Shown: one piece after another, positions 53,971 through 62,431 of the stretch
Position numbering within the stretch: position 1 is the stretch's first letter
Layout: each line of letters starts with the position of its first letter
Origin: VYFG01 sp965213885
GTDB taxonomy: Bacteria; Pseudomonadota; Gammaproteobacteria; Arenicellales; Poriferihabitantaceae
Reading direction: 5' to 3'
DNA: 64,000 bases
NCBI GenBank assembly: GCA_965213885.1
Contig: OZ243919.1
Span: forward strand, 3,100,001-3,164,000
Notes under the pieces: generated by a model
Databases searched by the model: none
Seen by the model: the letters and a program-made list of their open reading frames with translations, nothing else
What the model was told of the DNA's origin: nothing
Program-made: the position numbers and the translations under genes

Positions 53971-54140
53971 GGACACGCCTCGGGAGAGGGAGAAGTAAAG
54001 CGGGTCGGGCGGACCCATGCGACCGGTCCGGCGCTGTCCTTGTGGGACGGCCCGGATGTCAAGAACCGGCCCACGTGGTCATCCGGTGTGCCGTTTCGTT
54101 ATACTCGGACGCCCGCGCCCCGTTGCCCCGACCCCCAGTG

Positions 54141-55292
54141 ATGACCGTTCCCGTTCACAGCAAGCTTCCGGACGTCGGCACCACGATTTTCACCGTGATG
54201 TCCAAGATGGCCCAGGATCATGGCGCCATCAACCTGTCCCAGGGCTTTCCGGACTTCGAGCCCGACCGGCGGCTGCTGGACAGGGTCACCCACCATCTGG
54301 CCCACGGCAGGAACCAGTACCCCCCGATGACCGGGGTGCCGGAACTGCGCCAGGCCATCGCCGACAAGTTCCGGATCGAGAGCGAAGTGACGGTGGATCC
54401 GGAATCCGAGATCACCATCACCAGCGGCGCCACCGAGGCGCTGCTCTGTGCCATCCACGCGGTGGTGCGCCGGGGCGACGAGGTGATCGTGTTCGACCCG
54501 GCCTACGATTCCTATGAACCGGCGGTGACTCTTGCCGGCGGGCGAACCATCCATGTTCCGCTGACCCTGCCGGATTACCGGATCGACTGGGATGCCCTGG
54601 CCGGCGCACTGAACGACCGCACCCGACTGGTGATCATCAACAGCCCCCACAACCCCACCGCCACGACCCTGGCGGCGGGGGACCTGGACCGACTGGCCGA
54701 GCAGATCCGTCCCTTCGACTGCCGGGTGCTGTCCGACGAAGTGTACGAGCACATCGTGTTCGACGGCGGCAGGCACCACAGCGTGGTGGACAATCCGGAA
54801 CTGCGCGAAAGGAGCTTCGCCGTGTTCTCCTTCGGCAAGACCTACCACGCCACCGGCTGGAAGATCGGCTACTGCGTGGCGCCGGCGGACCTCACGGTGG
54901 AATTCCGCAAGATCCACCAGTACAACGTCTTCACCACCGTGACGCCGATGCAGTGGGCGCTGGCGGATTTCGTGCGCGAAGCCCCGGAACACTATCGTGG
55001 GCTGTCCGCGTTCTATCAGGCCAAAAGGGATTTCTTCCGCGAGCGGATGGAATCATCAAGGTTTACGTTCCGGCCTTCCGCGGGCACCTACTTCCAGCTC
55101 GCGGACTACCGCGCCATTTCCGATCTGCCCGACATGGCGTTCGCCGAGTGGATCACCCGGGAAAAGGGCGTGGCCGTGATTCCGCTCTCGCCGTTCTACC
55201 AGGATCCGCCGGACACCCGGATCGTGCGCTTCTGCTTTGCCAAGCAGGACGAGACGCTGGCCCGGGCGGCGGACATCCTCTGCGCGCTGTGA
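54141..55292 (+). CDS. Methionine/glutamine aminotransferase (YbdL-like, class I PLP)
   Basis: A 383-residue fold-type I aminotransferase. ATG 54141 (MTVPVHSKLPDVGTTIFTVM) was chosen because SKLPDVGTTIF is the subfamily start. INLSQGFPDFEPD near residue 34, INSPHNPTAT near 170, the DEVYEH segment and PLP lysine in FSFGKTYHATGWKIG are visible. YbdL and glutamine transaminase K-like enzymes prefer methionine, with 2-oxoacids such as KMTB. The next gene, two bases later, is an omega-amidase; such a pair recycles 2-oxo-4-methylthiobutyrate to methionine using glutamine as donor (known from other bacteria and mammals). Confidence 0.93.
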   Translation: MTVPVHSKLPDVGTTIFTVMSKMAQDHGAINLSQGFPDFEPDRRLLDRVTHHLAHGRNQYPPMTGVPELRQAIADKFRIESEVTVDPESEITITSGATEALLCAIHAVVRRGDEVIVFDPAYDSYEPAVTLAGGRTIHVPLTLPDYRIDWDALAGALNDRTRLVIINSPHNPTATTLAAGDLDRLAEQIRPFDCRVLSDEVYEHIVFDGGRHHSVVDNPELRERSFAVFSFGKTYHATGWKIGYCVAPADLTVEFRKIHQYNVFTTVTPMQWALADFVREAPEHYRGLSAFYQAKRDFFRERMESSRFTFRPSAGTYFQLADYRAISDLPDMAFAEWITREKGVAVIPLSPFYQDPPDTRIVRFCFAKQDETLARAADILCAL

Positions 55293-55294
55293 CC

Positions 55295-56080
55295 ATGGGC
55301 GACATCAAACCCATCACCGTCAGCGTGATCCAGGACGACATGGACTGGCAGAACCCGGCCGCGGCCAGGGGCCGCTACGACCGGCATCTGGCCGCGCTGG
55401 GCAGCACCGATCTCGTGGTCCTGCCGGAGATGTTCAGCACCGGCTTCTACATGGAGCCCTGGCAATGCTACGAGACCATGGTGGGCGAAACGGTGGCCTG
55501 GATGCGGAAACGAGCCGCGGAGTCCGGTGCGGTGATCACCGGCAGCCTGGTGATGAAGGTGGGGGATGAATATCGCAACCGCATGATCTGGGCCCGGCCG
55601 GACGGCAGCATGGACTGGTACGACAAGCGCCACCTGTTCCGCTATGGCGGAGAACATCACCATTACACCGGCGGGAAGGACCGGGTGATCATGACACTGG
55701 GCGGCTGGCGAATCGCGCTCTTCGTTTGCTACGACCTGCGGTTCCCGGTGTTCTGCCGCAACCTGGGCGACTATGATGCCGCCCTCTACGTGGCCAACTG
55801 GCCGGATGCCCGCCAGTATGCCTGGGACACCCTGGTCCGGGCCCGCGCCATCGAGAACCAGTCCTACGTGGTCGGCTGCAATCGCCTCGGCGCGGATCCG
55901 ACCGGCAATACCTTTTCGGGCGGCAGCGTGATTCTCGACTTTCTCGGCCAGCCCCTGGCGGACTGCGGGGACCGGCCCGCGGTGGCCACGCACGCACTGT
56001 CCATGCCGGAACTGCTGGAATTCCGCGACCATTTCCCGGCGTCCCTGGATGCGGACGGGTTCACTCTGGCGCCGGACTGA
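55295..56080 (+). CDS. Carbon-nitrogen hydrolase, omega-amidase (YafV/NIT2-like)
   Basis: A 261-residue nitrilase-superfamily amidase. ATG 55295 lies two bases after the aminotransferase stop; a GTG six bases earlier would overlap it. The Glu-Lys-Cys triad is visible: LVVLPEMFSTGFYM (Glu), MDWYDKRHLFRYGGE (Lys) and ALFVCYDLRFPVF (Cys). RAIENQSYVVGCNRLGADP is the conserved tail segment. Omega-amidase hydrolyses 2-oxoglutaramate, the toxic-ish product of glutamine transamination, to 2-oxoglutarate, making the upstream transamination irreversible. The operon pairing supports this role. Confidence 0.92.
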   Translation: MGDIKPITVSVIQDDMDWQNPAAARGRYDRHLAALGSTDLVVLPEMFSTGFYMEPWQCYETMVGETVAWMRKRAAESGAVITGSLVMKVGDEYRNRMIWARPDGSMDWYDKRHLFRYGGEHHHYTGGKDRVIMTLGGWRIALFVCYDLRFPVFCRNLGDYDAALYVANWPDARQYAWDTLVRARAIENQSYVVGCNRLGADPTGNTFSGGSVILDFLGQPLADCGDRPAVATHALSMPELLEFRDHFPASLDADGFTLAPD

Positions 56081-56186
56081 CAGTGCCGCAGGGCCGGTTC
56101 TTTTGACTGCAGCTTGCGGCCGAAAAAATCATCCCAAGCCCGTTCTTTCCGAACCCGGCCGCAGGCCGGAAAACCACCGAATCCCC

Positions 56187-56933
56187 ATGAACACAATCGA
56201 CATCAACCGATTCGAAGTCCTGACCTTCGACTGTTACGGCACCCTCATTGACTGGGAAACCGGCATCTGGGACGCGCTGCAGCCGCTCCTGATGGACAAT
56301 GGCGCCGGGCACATCGATCGCCGCGCCGGGCTCGGGGCCTTTGCCGACATCGAAAATGCCCTGGAGGAGGAAGCGCCGGACATGCCCTACCCGGAGGTGC
56401 TGCGGATCACCCACCGGCGGATCGCGGAGCGGTTCGGGTTTCACACGACGGACACTCTGGATCGGGCCTTCGGCGACTCCATCGTCCACTGGCCCGCCTT
56501 CGGCGACACCGCCGACGCCCTGCGCCTGCTGGGGAAGCACTTCAGGCTCGTGATCCTGTCCAACGTGGACCGCGACGGGTTTGCCGCGTCCAACCGCAAG
56601 CTCGGGGTCGAGTTCGATGCCATCTACACCGCCGGGGACATCGGCAGCTACAAGCCCGACCCGCGCAATTTCGAATACATGCTGACCCGGCTTTCCGAAG
56701 ACCTCGGCATCGGCAAGGACGGCATCCTGCATACGGCCCAGAGTCTCCATCACGACCACCGGCAGGCCCGGGCGTTCGGCCTTGCCAACGCCTGGATCGA
56801 CCGCCAGCATCTGAGGGACAGCGACAACTGGGGCGCTACGGCCCGGGTGGAGACCCGGCCGCAATACGATTTCTATTTCAACACCATGGGCGAGATGGCG
56901 GACCACGTGGAAAGGGGGGTGCCGCCGGCGTGA
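56187..56933 (+). CDS. Haloacid dehalogenase type II-like HAD hydrolase
   Basis: A 248-residue HAD hydrolase. ATG 56187 (MNTIDINRFEVLTFDCYGTL) was chosen since the nucleophile motif I FDCYGTLIDW begins at residue 13. Motif II is LVILSNVDRDG near 125, motif III lysine SYKPDPRNFEY near 155. The active site LHTAQSLHHDHRQARAFGLA contains a different HD pair where classical L-2-haloacid dehalogenases have an Asp-Val segment, so dehalogenation is uncertain and phosphatase activity is as plausible. It follows the omega-amidase gene by 106 bases on the same strand. Confidence 0.85.
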   Translation: MNTIDINRFEVLTFDCYGTLIDWETGIWDALQPLLMDNGAGHIDRRAGLGAFADIENALEEEAPDMPYPEVLRITHRRIAERFGFHTTDTLDRAFGDSIVHWPAFGDTADALRLLGKHFRLVILSNVDRDGFAASNRKLGVEFDAIYTAGDIGSYKPDPRNFEYMLTRLSEDLGIGKDGILHTAQSLHHDHRQARAFGLANAWIDRQHLRDSDNWGATARVETRPQYDFYFNTMGEMADHVERGVPPA

Positions 56934-57392
56934 GGCGTTGACGCCATCTGCCGGCAGATGGATTCGTGACTGTGCGGGGCGAAATGCCGCACCGATCAAG
57001 GAGGCTGGACCGTCAAGCACCGACCCGGTTTCCCGCCAAATATGGTCAACAGCGCCGCTTGCACCGCCCGGGCACGACCGACAGATCGCTTCCTCGGGCG
57101 CCGCAGGTTCTTCGTCGAGAACCAGGCCAGTGATCAGGGCCACAGGACTTCAAGCGGGCATGGTCGTGGATTGATCCGTGAGGACCGGGACCGTCAACCA
57201 ATGCGGGAATTGCTTCTCAAGGGAACCGAATCCCCGCCTGCAGTTCCGGCGGACCCAAATGGCTTCATTCCACTCCGCAGGAAGTCGCGACAAGCCGGTT
57301 GACCCTGAAATGAACCCGACGGCCGATTCCGGATGTGGACAGGGGCAGGAAAGGGCGCCGCGGAACAATCCCCTGCCGTGCACCGGCGGCGA
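56934..57392. other. Intergenic region between convergent genes, nothing recognised
   Basis: About 460 bases between the HAD gene and the minus-strand peptidase gene. Short overlapping frames occur on both strands but none has a ribosome site, family resemblance or normal codon pattern. I see no strong terminator hairpin with a T-run. Confidence 0.4.
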
Positions 57393-58433
57393 TCAGTCCC
57401 TGCCCTGTTTCCCGGACAGGTACTCGAGTCTTTCGGCGCCAGCCGGGTGGGTGGAGAGCCAGCCGGGAAATGCATCCTCCTCGAGGCATTCTTCCAGGTC
57501 AGCCCCGGCCGGGTCCCGACCGCAGCGGTGCCCGATCAGCTTGCTGATCGCGGAATGCAGGCTCCTTTCGTCCATCCCCAGGTCCCGGAAGACTTCGAGG
57601 GCGATCAGGTCCGCCTCCTTCTCGTAACCCCGGCTGTTCCTGAGGGCCCTGGCATTGATGAAGATGGCGGTCGCTTCCTCGATGAGGGATTCGTCCGCGC
57701 CGAACAGGATGGCCGCGATGGCGGTCATGCCGACGGTGTCGACGATCTGCCTGAGGGAGTGCCTTTCCCTGACATGCGCCAGCTCGTGCGCGATGACGGC
57801 CAGTATCTCTCCATCGTCATCAAGGAGATTGACCAGTTCATCCGTGACGACGACCGGGCCGCCGGGAAACGCCAGGGCATTCGGCCCGAAGAACCGCGAC
57901 GAGTGAAAGTGGATATCGGGTACAACCGGCAGGGCCATGTGTGCCGACAGGGCGCCTGCCCTGCCGATCAGTCTGGAGCGGACCGGATCCGGCAGTTCCG
58001 TCTCGTTGAACGCGGTGCTCTTCAATGCGTGATAGGCGTTCTCGCCGATTTCCCGTTCCAGGGAATGGGGCAGGCCCGCCACGATGACGCCGCCTGCCGC
58101 GGACAGCAGGACCCGGTAGAGCGCCAGGGCGGAAACCGCGAGGACCGTCAGGATGAGGGCCCGTCTGATCGAGAACTGTTCCAGCCAGAGGATGAAGCGT
58201 TCGGCCTTGTTCAGGTGGCGGAGGCGGAATTCCCGGTCGATCGCACGGTCGGCGATGAACTGCCGGCCGCATTCGAAATGAAGCACCCGGTTGTCCTGCA
58301 TCGATTCCAGCCTGAGGTCACCGGCGATCCGGTTCCCGTCGATGAACACCGACAGATGGTCACCTTCCAGTTTCAGGCTGGCCTTCCGTCCCCTGGATGA
58401 CAGGGCATCAAAGAATTCGCCCGTGATTTCCAT
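57393..58433 (-). CDS. M48 family metallopeptidase, membrane-anchored
   Basis: A 346-residue zinc protease. ATG 58433 (MEITGEFFDALSSRGRKASL) starts a soluble N-terminal beta-rich region of about 90 residues, then a membrane segment (ALILTVLAVSALALYRVLL), then the catalytic domain with HEXXH in LAVIAHELAHVRERHS near residue 218 and the third zinc ligand in GYEKEADLIALEVF. The C-terminus is WLSTHPAGAERLEYL, the M48 end motif. It is encoded five bases after a YjgN-type membrane protein gene; the pair recurs in many Proteobacteria and may form a membrane protein quality-control unit. Function not proven. Confidence 0.9.
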   Translation of the reverse strand: MEITGEFFDALSSRGRKASLKLEGDHLSVFIDGNRIAGDLRLESMQDNRVLHFECGRQFIADRAIDREFRLRHLNKAERFILWLEQFSIRRALILTVLAVSALALYRVLLSAAGGVIVAGLPHSLEREIGENAYHALKSTAFNETELPDPVRSRLIGRAGALSAHMALPVVPDIHFHSSRFFGPNALAFPGGPVVVTDELVNLLDDDGEILAVIAHELAHVRERHSLRQIVDTVGMTAIAAILFGADESLIEEATAIFINARALRNSRGYEKEADLIALEVFRDLGMDERSLHSAISKLIGHRCGRDPAGADLEECLEEDAFPGWLSTHPAGAERLEYLSGKQGRD

Positions 58434-58438
58434 ACCCG

Positions 58439-59563
58439 TCAGATGGAGATGTCCAGTCCCTCGAGTTCGGCAAATTCCTCCCCGAACGAACTTCTTTTCC
58501 GTCTCTCGCTGTCGATGAAATCGTCGATGTCGCCGACCAGGCTGACCGAGGTGCAGTGGCAGAGGTAGCGATACATCCTGATCTGGCACCACGGGAGCAT
58601 CAGTCCCAGTGAAATGATGGTGAGGAACAGGTTCGAGATGGATATCCACACGAATCTGAGCGGATTGATTTTTGACCTGAATCCGGCCGCGTCGCCCAAT
58701 GCCAGGGTGTTGACCAGCAGGTTCCTGCAAAGGGGGCCGTAGACGAAGGCAAGGAGGAAGAGGAACCCCAGGACAAAACCCTGGATGAACGTGAACAGGA
58801 GGGCCAGGAGGAACTCGGAATCAAGGAGCCAGGTCCACGGGACGGATCCGTCGAATGCCACGATCAGCAGATCCGGGTTCAGGTAGACCGCGTATCCCCC
58901 GGCGACCAGGATGCCGATCAGTATTGCGGGCAGCAGGGCACCGACAAGAAAGGCCATGTAGAAGCCGGCTGTCCCGGGTTCCGCGGAAAACCGCGTGATT
59001 CCGTAGGAATGCCCGGTTGCGAAATATCGGTAGTAGTACCGGGACATCAGCGGCAGGAGAATCCCCAGGGATGCCAGGCCGATGAGCGGCCCGACGATCA
59101 GGAACAGGAAGGTTTTCCAGTATGTTCCATGCCAGTCGAACCGCACATTCCTGAACGAGGTCATCCGGGCGCTGAACTGGAGCGACTTGTTCACCAGCCA
59201 GGGGGCGGCTGCAGCGAACAGCAGACCGACCGCGACAATGATCAGGGGATGGACCAGGCCGAGGAAGTTAAAGAGAACGATCATCGCGACCGCGATCAAC
59301 CGGCCTTTCAGGATCTGGATTCCGGTTGCGTGATATCCGAACCCGTAACCGGAAATGATGGTCCTGTTGTGGAAATAGGTCAGGCGCCGCACCTTGGCCC
59401 AGGCGCTGTAGATGCCAACGGTGATCAGCGACAGCGTCAGGTTCGTGATCCAGATTCCGAAGTATTCCCGGGCACGTCCGGCAAACCCGATCCGCTGCCA
59501 GTGGGATTCCGTGGGCTCGGCGGTTGAATCCCCGGGTTCAGGATCTTTGTGGTCGAGTTCCAT
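58439..59563 (-). CDS. DUF898 family membrane protein, YjgN-like
   Basis: A 374-residue inner-membrane protein with eight or nine hydrophobic segments. ATG 59563 (MELDHKDPEPGDSTAEP) is preferred to an upstream TTG. The first membrane part reads YFGIWITNLTLSLITVGIYS, followed by the DUF898 hallmark AWAKVRRLTYFHNRTIISG. This hallmark is repeated later in degenerate form (GLMLPWCQIRMYRYLCHCTS), consistent with an internal duplication of the fold. Length matches E. coli YjgN (398). It is the first gene of a two-gene unit with the M48 peptidase. Confidence 0.9.
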   Translation of the reverse strand: MELDHKDPEPGDSTAEPTESHWQRIGFAGRAREYFGIWITNLTLSLITVGIYSAWAKVRRLTYFHNRTIISGYGFGYHATGIQILKGRLIAVAMIVLFNFLGLVHPLIIVAVGLLFAAAAPWLVNKSLQFSARMTSFRNVRFDWHGTYWKTFLFLIVGPLIGLASLGILLPLMSRYYYRYFATGHSYGITRFSAEPGTAGFYMAFLVGALLPAILIGILVAGGYAVYLNPDLLIVAFDGSVPWTWLLDSEFLLALLFTFIQGFVLGFLFLLAFVYGPLCRNLLVNTLALGDAAGFRSKINPLRFVWISISNLFLTIISLGLMLPWCQIRMYRYLCHCTSVSLVGDIDDFIDSERRKRSSFGEEFAELEGLDISI

Positions 59564-59587
59564 CAGTGCGTTCCGGGGCTGTTCCAA

Positions 59588-60088
59588 TCCGGCCCTGCCT
59601 TGCAGTGAAAAACGTAGACACTCCCGACTCCCCGGGATCGCTTCACCGGCAATCCTATCACATGGCTCCCGCGCGGGACCCTGACTCCTACCGGTTCATT
59701 GCAGCCTTCGGGAGAAGGCTGGACGGAACCGGAACGAATACAGTCCATGCGAACATCCGGCATACATTGATCGAGCTGCGCCGATTGCGCCGTGAGAGAC
59801 GCTTCGATATTGCGCACTTTCCCTGTCGATCAGTGCAAGGGCCAGGATCCGGCAAAGTTCGGCACATGGAAGTGCACGCACACGATGGCTGCCGCCACAG
59901 CGGTTGTAGGACCGGGTGAGCTACGACCAGAGCAAGCATGGGGTCAAGGGTTTCACAAATTGGCTGAAATACCGGCTGAGGAATCATTCATCTACATTTT
60001 ATACTTACAATATTGTAGGTACTTGCAATAACGAATGTTTGATTGCATGCTTCTGGTTGTTTGCTGATCACTATCCTGCGGGACCCAA
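59588..60088. other. Divergent intergenic region with a shared regulatory block at its right end
   Basis: 500 bases between the divergent yjgN-like and E1 alpha genes. The left 400 hold only short frames. The right end, 60000-60051, carries the block repeated at 63259-63310 (listed separately) and should be the promoter of the dehydrogenase operon. GC content visibly drops here. Confidence 0.5.
60000..60051 (+). repeat. Promoter-proximal block, copy A (matches copy B at 63259-63310)
   Basis: These 52 bases align without gaps to 63259-63310 with 42 identities. The first eleven bases are identical (TATACTTACAA), as is GGTACTTG in the middle and TGCATGCT at the end. This copy contains the perfect palindrome TACAATATTGTA (60007-60018) and TTACAA...TTGCAA arms 12 bases apart. 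It ends 37 bases before the E1 alpha start, so it is most likely an operator and promoter. Confidence 0.7.
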
Positions 60089-61087
60089 ATGGTAGACAAC
60101 GCTTTTCCCGATCTGTCACAGTGTCTGGGACTCTTGCGCACTATGCTTCTTATTCGGTACACCGAGGAGCAGCTTGCCGAGGATTTTGCTGCCGGTAAAA
60201 CTCCGGGCGGGGTGCACTTGTCAAAAGGACAGGAAGCAGTCGCAGCCGGAATCTGTGCTCACCTGACAGATCAAGATCAGCTGGCAAGTAATCATCGTGG
60301 CCACGGACACTTTATCGCCAAGGGAGGGGACCCCAGGACTCTCTTCGCCGAGGTATATGGAAAAAGTGAGGGAATCTGTCGTGGCATGGGGGGCTCAATG
60401 CACGTTGCAGACTACTCGAAAGGAATCATCGGCGCCAATGGCATTGTCGGGGCGGGATTGCCGATTTCCACGGGTGCAGCGCTCGCTGATCTACTGGATG
60501 ATGACGGCAGCTTTACCGTTTGTATATTTGGTGACGGCGCTTCCAATCAAGGCGTACTTCAGGAATCTCTCAACTTCGCTGCCTTGTGGAAATTACCACT
60601 TCTCTATGTCTGCGAACACAATGGGTTTTGTCAGTTCTCACCGGCCGAAACCGTCACTGCCGGAACGATCAGTGATCGGGCAAAAGCCTTTGGCATTCCA
60701 GTAAGGGTAGTGGAGGAAGGCAATGATGTCCGGGCCGTATGGAATGCGATGGCCTGGGCATCAGAATATATCCGGGCGGGCAGCGGACCGGCGTTTATCG
60801 AGGCCCGTACCTATCGGATGAATAATCATTTTGAACGGGAACATCTTGTGGTTCAAACACCGTACCGGACCGAGGAAGAAGTGGAAAAAATGCGCCAGGA
60901 ACGTGACCCGATCGTTATGTTGCAGCAATGGATGCTGAATGAGCGTATGACTGACGAAAAAGTCCTGTCAGCAATCGACAGGGAAGCCGCCCGGGTCATT
61001 CGGGAAAGTGTTGCGTTTGCTGAAGCAGGTACTGTTCCACCTGAAAACATCGGACCTGAGTACATGTTCGCGGGGACCTACAGCTGA
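60089..61087 (+). CDS. Thiamine-dependent dehydrogenase E1 alpha subunit (acetoin/pyruvate type)
   Basis: A 332-residue ThDP enzyme subunit of a 2-oxoacid or acetoin dehydrogenase complex. GKTPGGVHLSKGQEAVAAG and SNHRGHGHFIAKGGD near residue 70 are the E1 alpha pattern, MGGSMH near 110 is typical, and the ThDP/Mg motif GDGASNQGVLQESLNFAALW is at residues 149-168. YRMNNHFERE near 253 is the phosphorylation-loop equivalent. It matches AcoA/PdhA-type proteins in length. It opens a five-gene operon; its stop overlaps the E1 beta start (TGATG). Substrate is not determined: acetoin is as likely as pyruvate or a branched 2-oxoacid. Confidence 0.92.
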   Translation: MVDNAFPDLSQCLGLLRTMLLIRYTEEQLAEDFAAGKTPGGVHLSKGQEAVAAGICAHLTDQDQLASNHRGHGHFIAKGGDPRTLFAEVYGKSEGICRGMGGSMHVADYSKGIIGANGIVGAGLPISTGAALADLLDDDGSFTVCIFGDGASNQGVLQESLNFAALWKLPLLYVCEHNGFCQFSPAETVTAGTISDRAKAFGIPVRVVEEGNDVRAVWNAMAWASEYIRAGSGPAFIEARTYRMNNHFEREHLVVQTPYRTEEEVEKMRQERDPIVMLQQWMLNERMTDEKVLSAIDREAARVIRESVAFAEAGTVPPENIGPEYMFAGTYS

Positions 61088-62070
61088 TGGCACGCACTCG
61101 GCTGATCACAGCGATCAACGATGCATTGCGCGAAGAGATGGAGCGCGATGAAAAAGTAATCCTGTTCGGTGAAGATGTCGAGGCGAGTATTTTTGGCGAC
61201 ACACGGGGTTTGATCGATGTGTTCGGCCCCCGACGTGTCCGCAACACCCCCATCTCTGAAAATACGCTGACCGGCATGACCGTGGGAGCCGCGGCAAGCG
61301 GGTACCGTGTGGTTCTTCACCTGATGTTTGCAAACTTCGTATACACCGGTATGGATGGAATCGCCAATCAAATCGCAAGGGCGCGCTTGATGTCCGGAGC
61401 GCAGATTGATTTGCCCATTACGATCATCGCGAGTTATGGAGGTGGCCGTGCCAATGCGGCCCAACACTCCGATACACCGTTTTCACCGGTCATGAGCCTA
61501 GGCGGAGTACACGTTGTCGCACCGTCCAATCCAGCGGATGCAAAAGGGCTCTTGAAATCGGCCATTCGATGCAACGACCCGGTCATCTTCTTTGAGCCAG
61601 GCGGCAGGGGCGGCGAAATCGGCGAAGTCCCGGATGAGGATTATTTGACGCCCATCGGCGAAGCGGCAATCCTGCGGGAGGGTAAGGACATCACTCTGAT
61701 TGGCATGGGATCCACGATGCGTATGACGATTCAGGCCGCCGACATGCTCAGCAAGGAAGGGGTTGAAAGCACTGTGGTGGATGTAAGATCCTTGGCCCCG
61801 CTGGATGAGGAAACCCTGTGCAGGGCGGCATCCAATACCGGCCGGGTGGTCATTGTGGACGAGTCACGGGACCGCTGTAGCGCTGCCAGCCAGATTTCCG
61901 CAATTCTGGCGGATCGTTGTTTCGGTGATCTTCGTGCACCCGTCAAGCGAGTCACCACGCCGGACTGTTCCTTACCCTATGCACCGGCGAGTGAGAAGTA
62001 TCTATTGCCGGACACCGGGAAAATCCTGGCTGCGGCCAGTCTGGTTCTGAATTCTGGAGGAAAGGGGTGA
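61087..62070 (+). CDS. Dehydrogenase E1 beta subunit (acetoin/pyruvate type)
   Basis: A 327-residue partner of the preceding E1 alpha. Key E1 beta features: VILFGEDVEASIFGDTRGL near residue 24, NTPISENTLTGMTVGAAASG near 57 containing the catalytic-pocket glutamate, YGGGRANAAQHSD near 123, and the C-terminal transketolase domain DITLIGMGSTMRMTIQAADM near 205. AcoB-type members share this length. The start ATG overlaps the alpha stop codon and its end overlaps the lipoyl gene by four bases (GTGA), so expression is translationally coupled. Confidence 0.93.
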   Translation: MARTRLITAINDALREEMERDEKVILFGEDVEASIFGDTRGLIDVFGPRRVRNTPISENTLTGMTVGAAASGYRVVLHLMFANFVYTGMDGIANQIARARLMSGAQIDLPITIIASYGGGRANAAQHSDTPFSPVMSLGGVHVVAPSNPADAKGLLKSAIRCNDPVIFFEPGGRGGEIGEVPDEDYLTPIGEAAILREGKDITLIGMGSTMRMTIQAADMLSKEGVESTVVDVRSLAPLDEETLCRAASNTGRVVIVDESRDRCSAASQISAILADRCFGDLRAPVKRVTTPDCSLPYAPASEKYLLPDTGKILAAASLVLNSGGKG

Positions 62071-62312
62071 GAGTTACATTGAAACTGAATCGGGTCGGAA
62101 TGACGATGGAAGAGGCAACCTTGGTTCGTTGGTGCTTCAAACCAGGCGAGCGCTTCGAAAAGGACGATGTTCTTTACGAAATCGAAACCGAAAAGGTCAC
62201 CGAGGAAGTCACGGCATCAGAATCCGGCACGTTCATCGAGGCATTGGTTGCACAAGACGACATTATTGCCGTTGGTGATGAGATCTGTATCGTCGAAACG
62301 GACAGCGACTGA
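62067..62312 (+). CDS. Free-standing lipoyl-domain protein
   Basis: An 81-residue biotin/lipoyl-attachment domain starting at GTG 62067, coupled to E1 beta. Acceptor Lys43 is in YEIETEKVTEEV, the hairpin turn typical of lipoyl domains, with the first half (KLNRVGMTMEEATLVRW) and second half (SGTFIEALVAQDDIIAVGDE) symmetrical about it. Normally this domain is the N-terminus of the E2 acyltransferase; here it is a separate protein, followed 120 bases later by the E2 catalytic domain alone. It would carry acyl groups between E1 and E2 as a mobile carrier, like a GcvH-style protein. Complete, no truncation. Confidence 0.9.
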   Translation: MRVTLKLNRVGMTMEEATLVRWCFKPGERFEKDDVLYEIETEKVTEEVTASESGTFIEALVAQDDIIAVGDEICIVETDSD

Positions 62313-62316
62313 CGGA

Positions 62317-62424
62317 ATGCGACTGCTTGGCTTGCCTTTCATTGGTTCGGATCTGCGAGGCAGCCGGTTGTGGACAGACAGCCAGGGCCGATTGAAAGGA
62401 ACCATCGTCACGGTGTTGCAGTGA
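62317..62424 (+). CDS. Possible 35-residue protein between lipoyl and E2 genes
   Basis: ATG 62317 to TGA 62424 encodes MRLLGLPFIGSDLRGSRLW and 16 more residues. The frame fits neatly between two coupled genes, but the only purines before the ATG (CGGA) are too close for a good ribosome site. It has no resemblance to the E3-binding domain that should sit here in a normal E2. It may be real, a leader, or chance. Confidence 0.3.
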   Translation: MRLLGLPFIGSDLRGSRLWTDSQGRLKGTIVTVLQ

Positions 62425-62431
62425 GGTGGTA

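Noticed and set aside
56938..57302. Overlapping plus-strand frames between the HAD and M48 genes
   Set aside because: Two frames cover the same bases, neither has a start context or recognisable motif.
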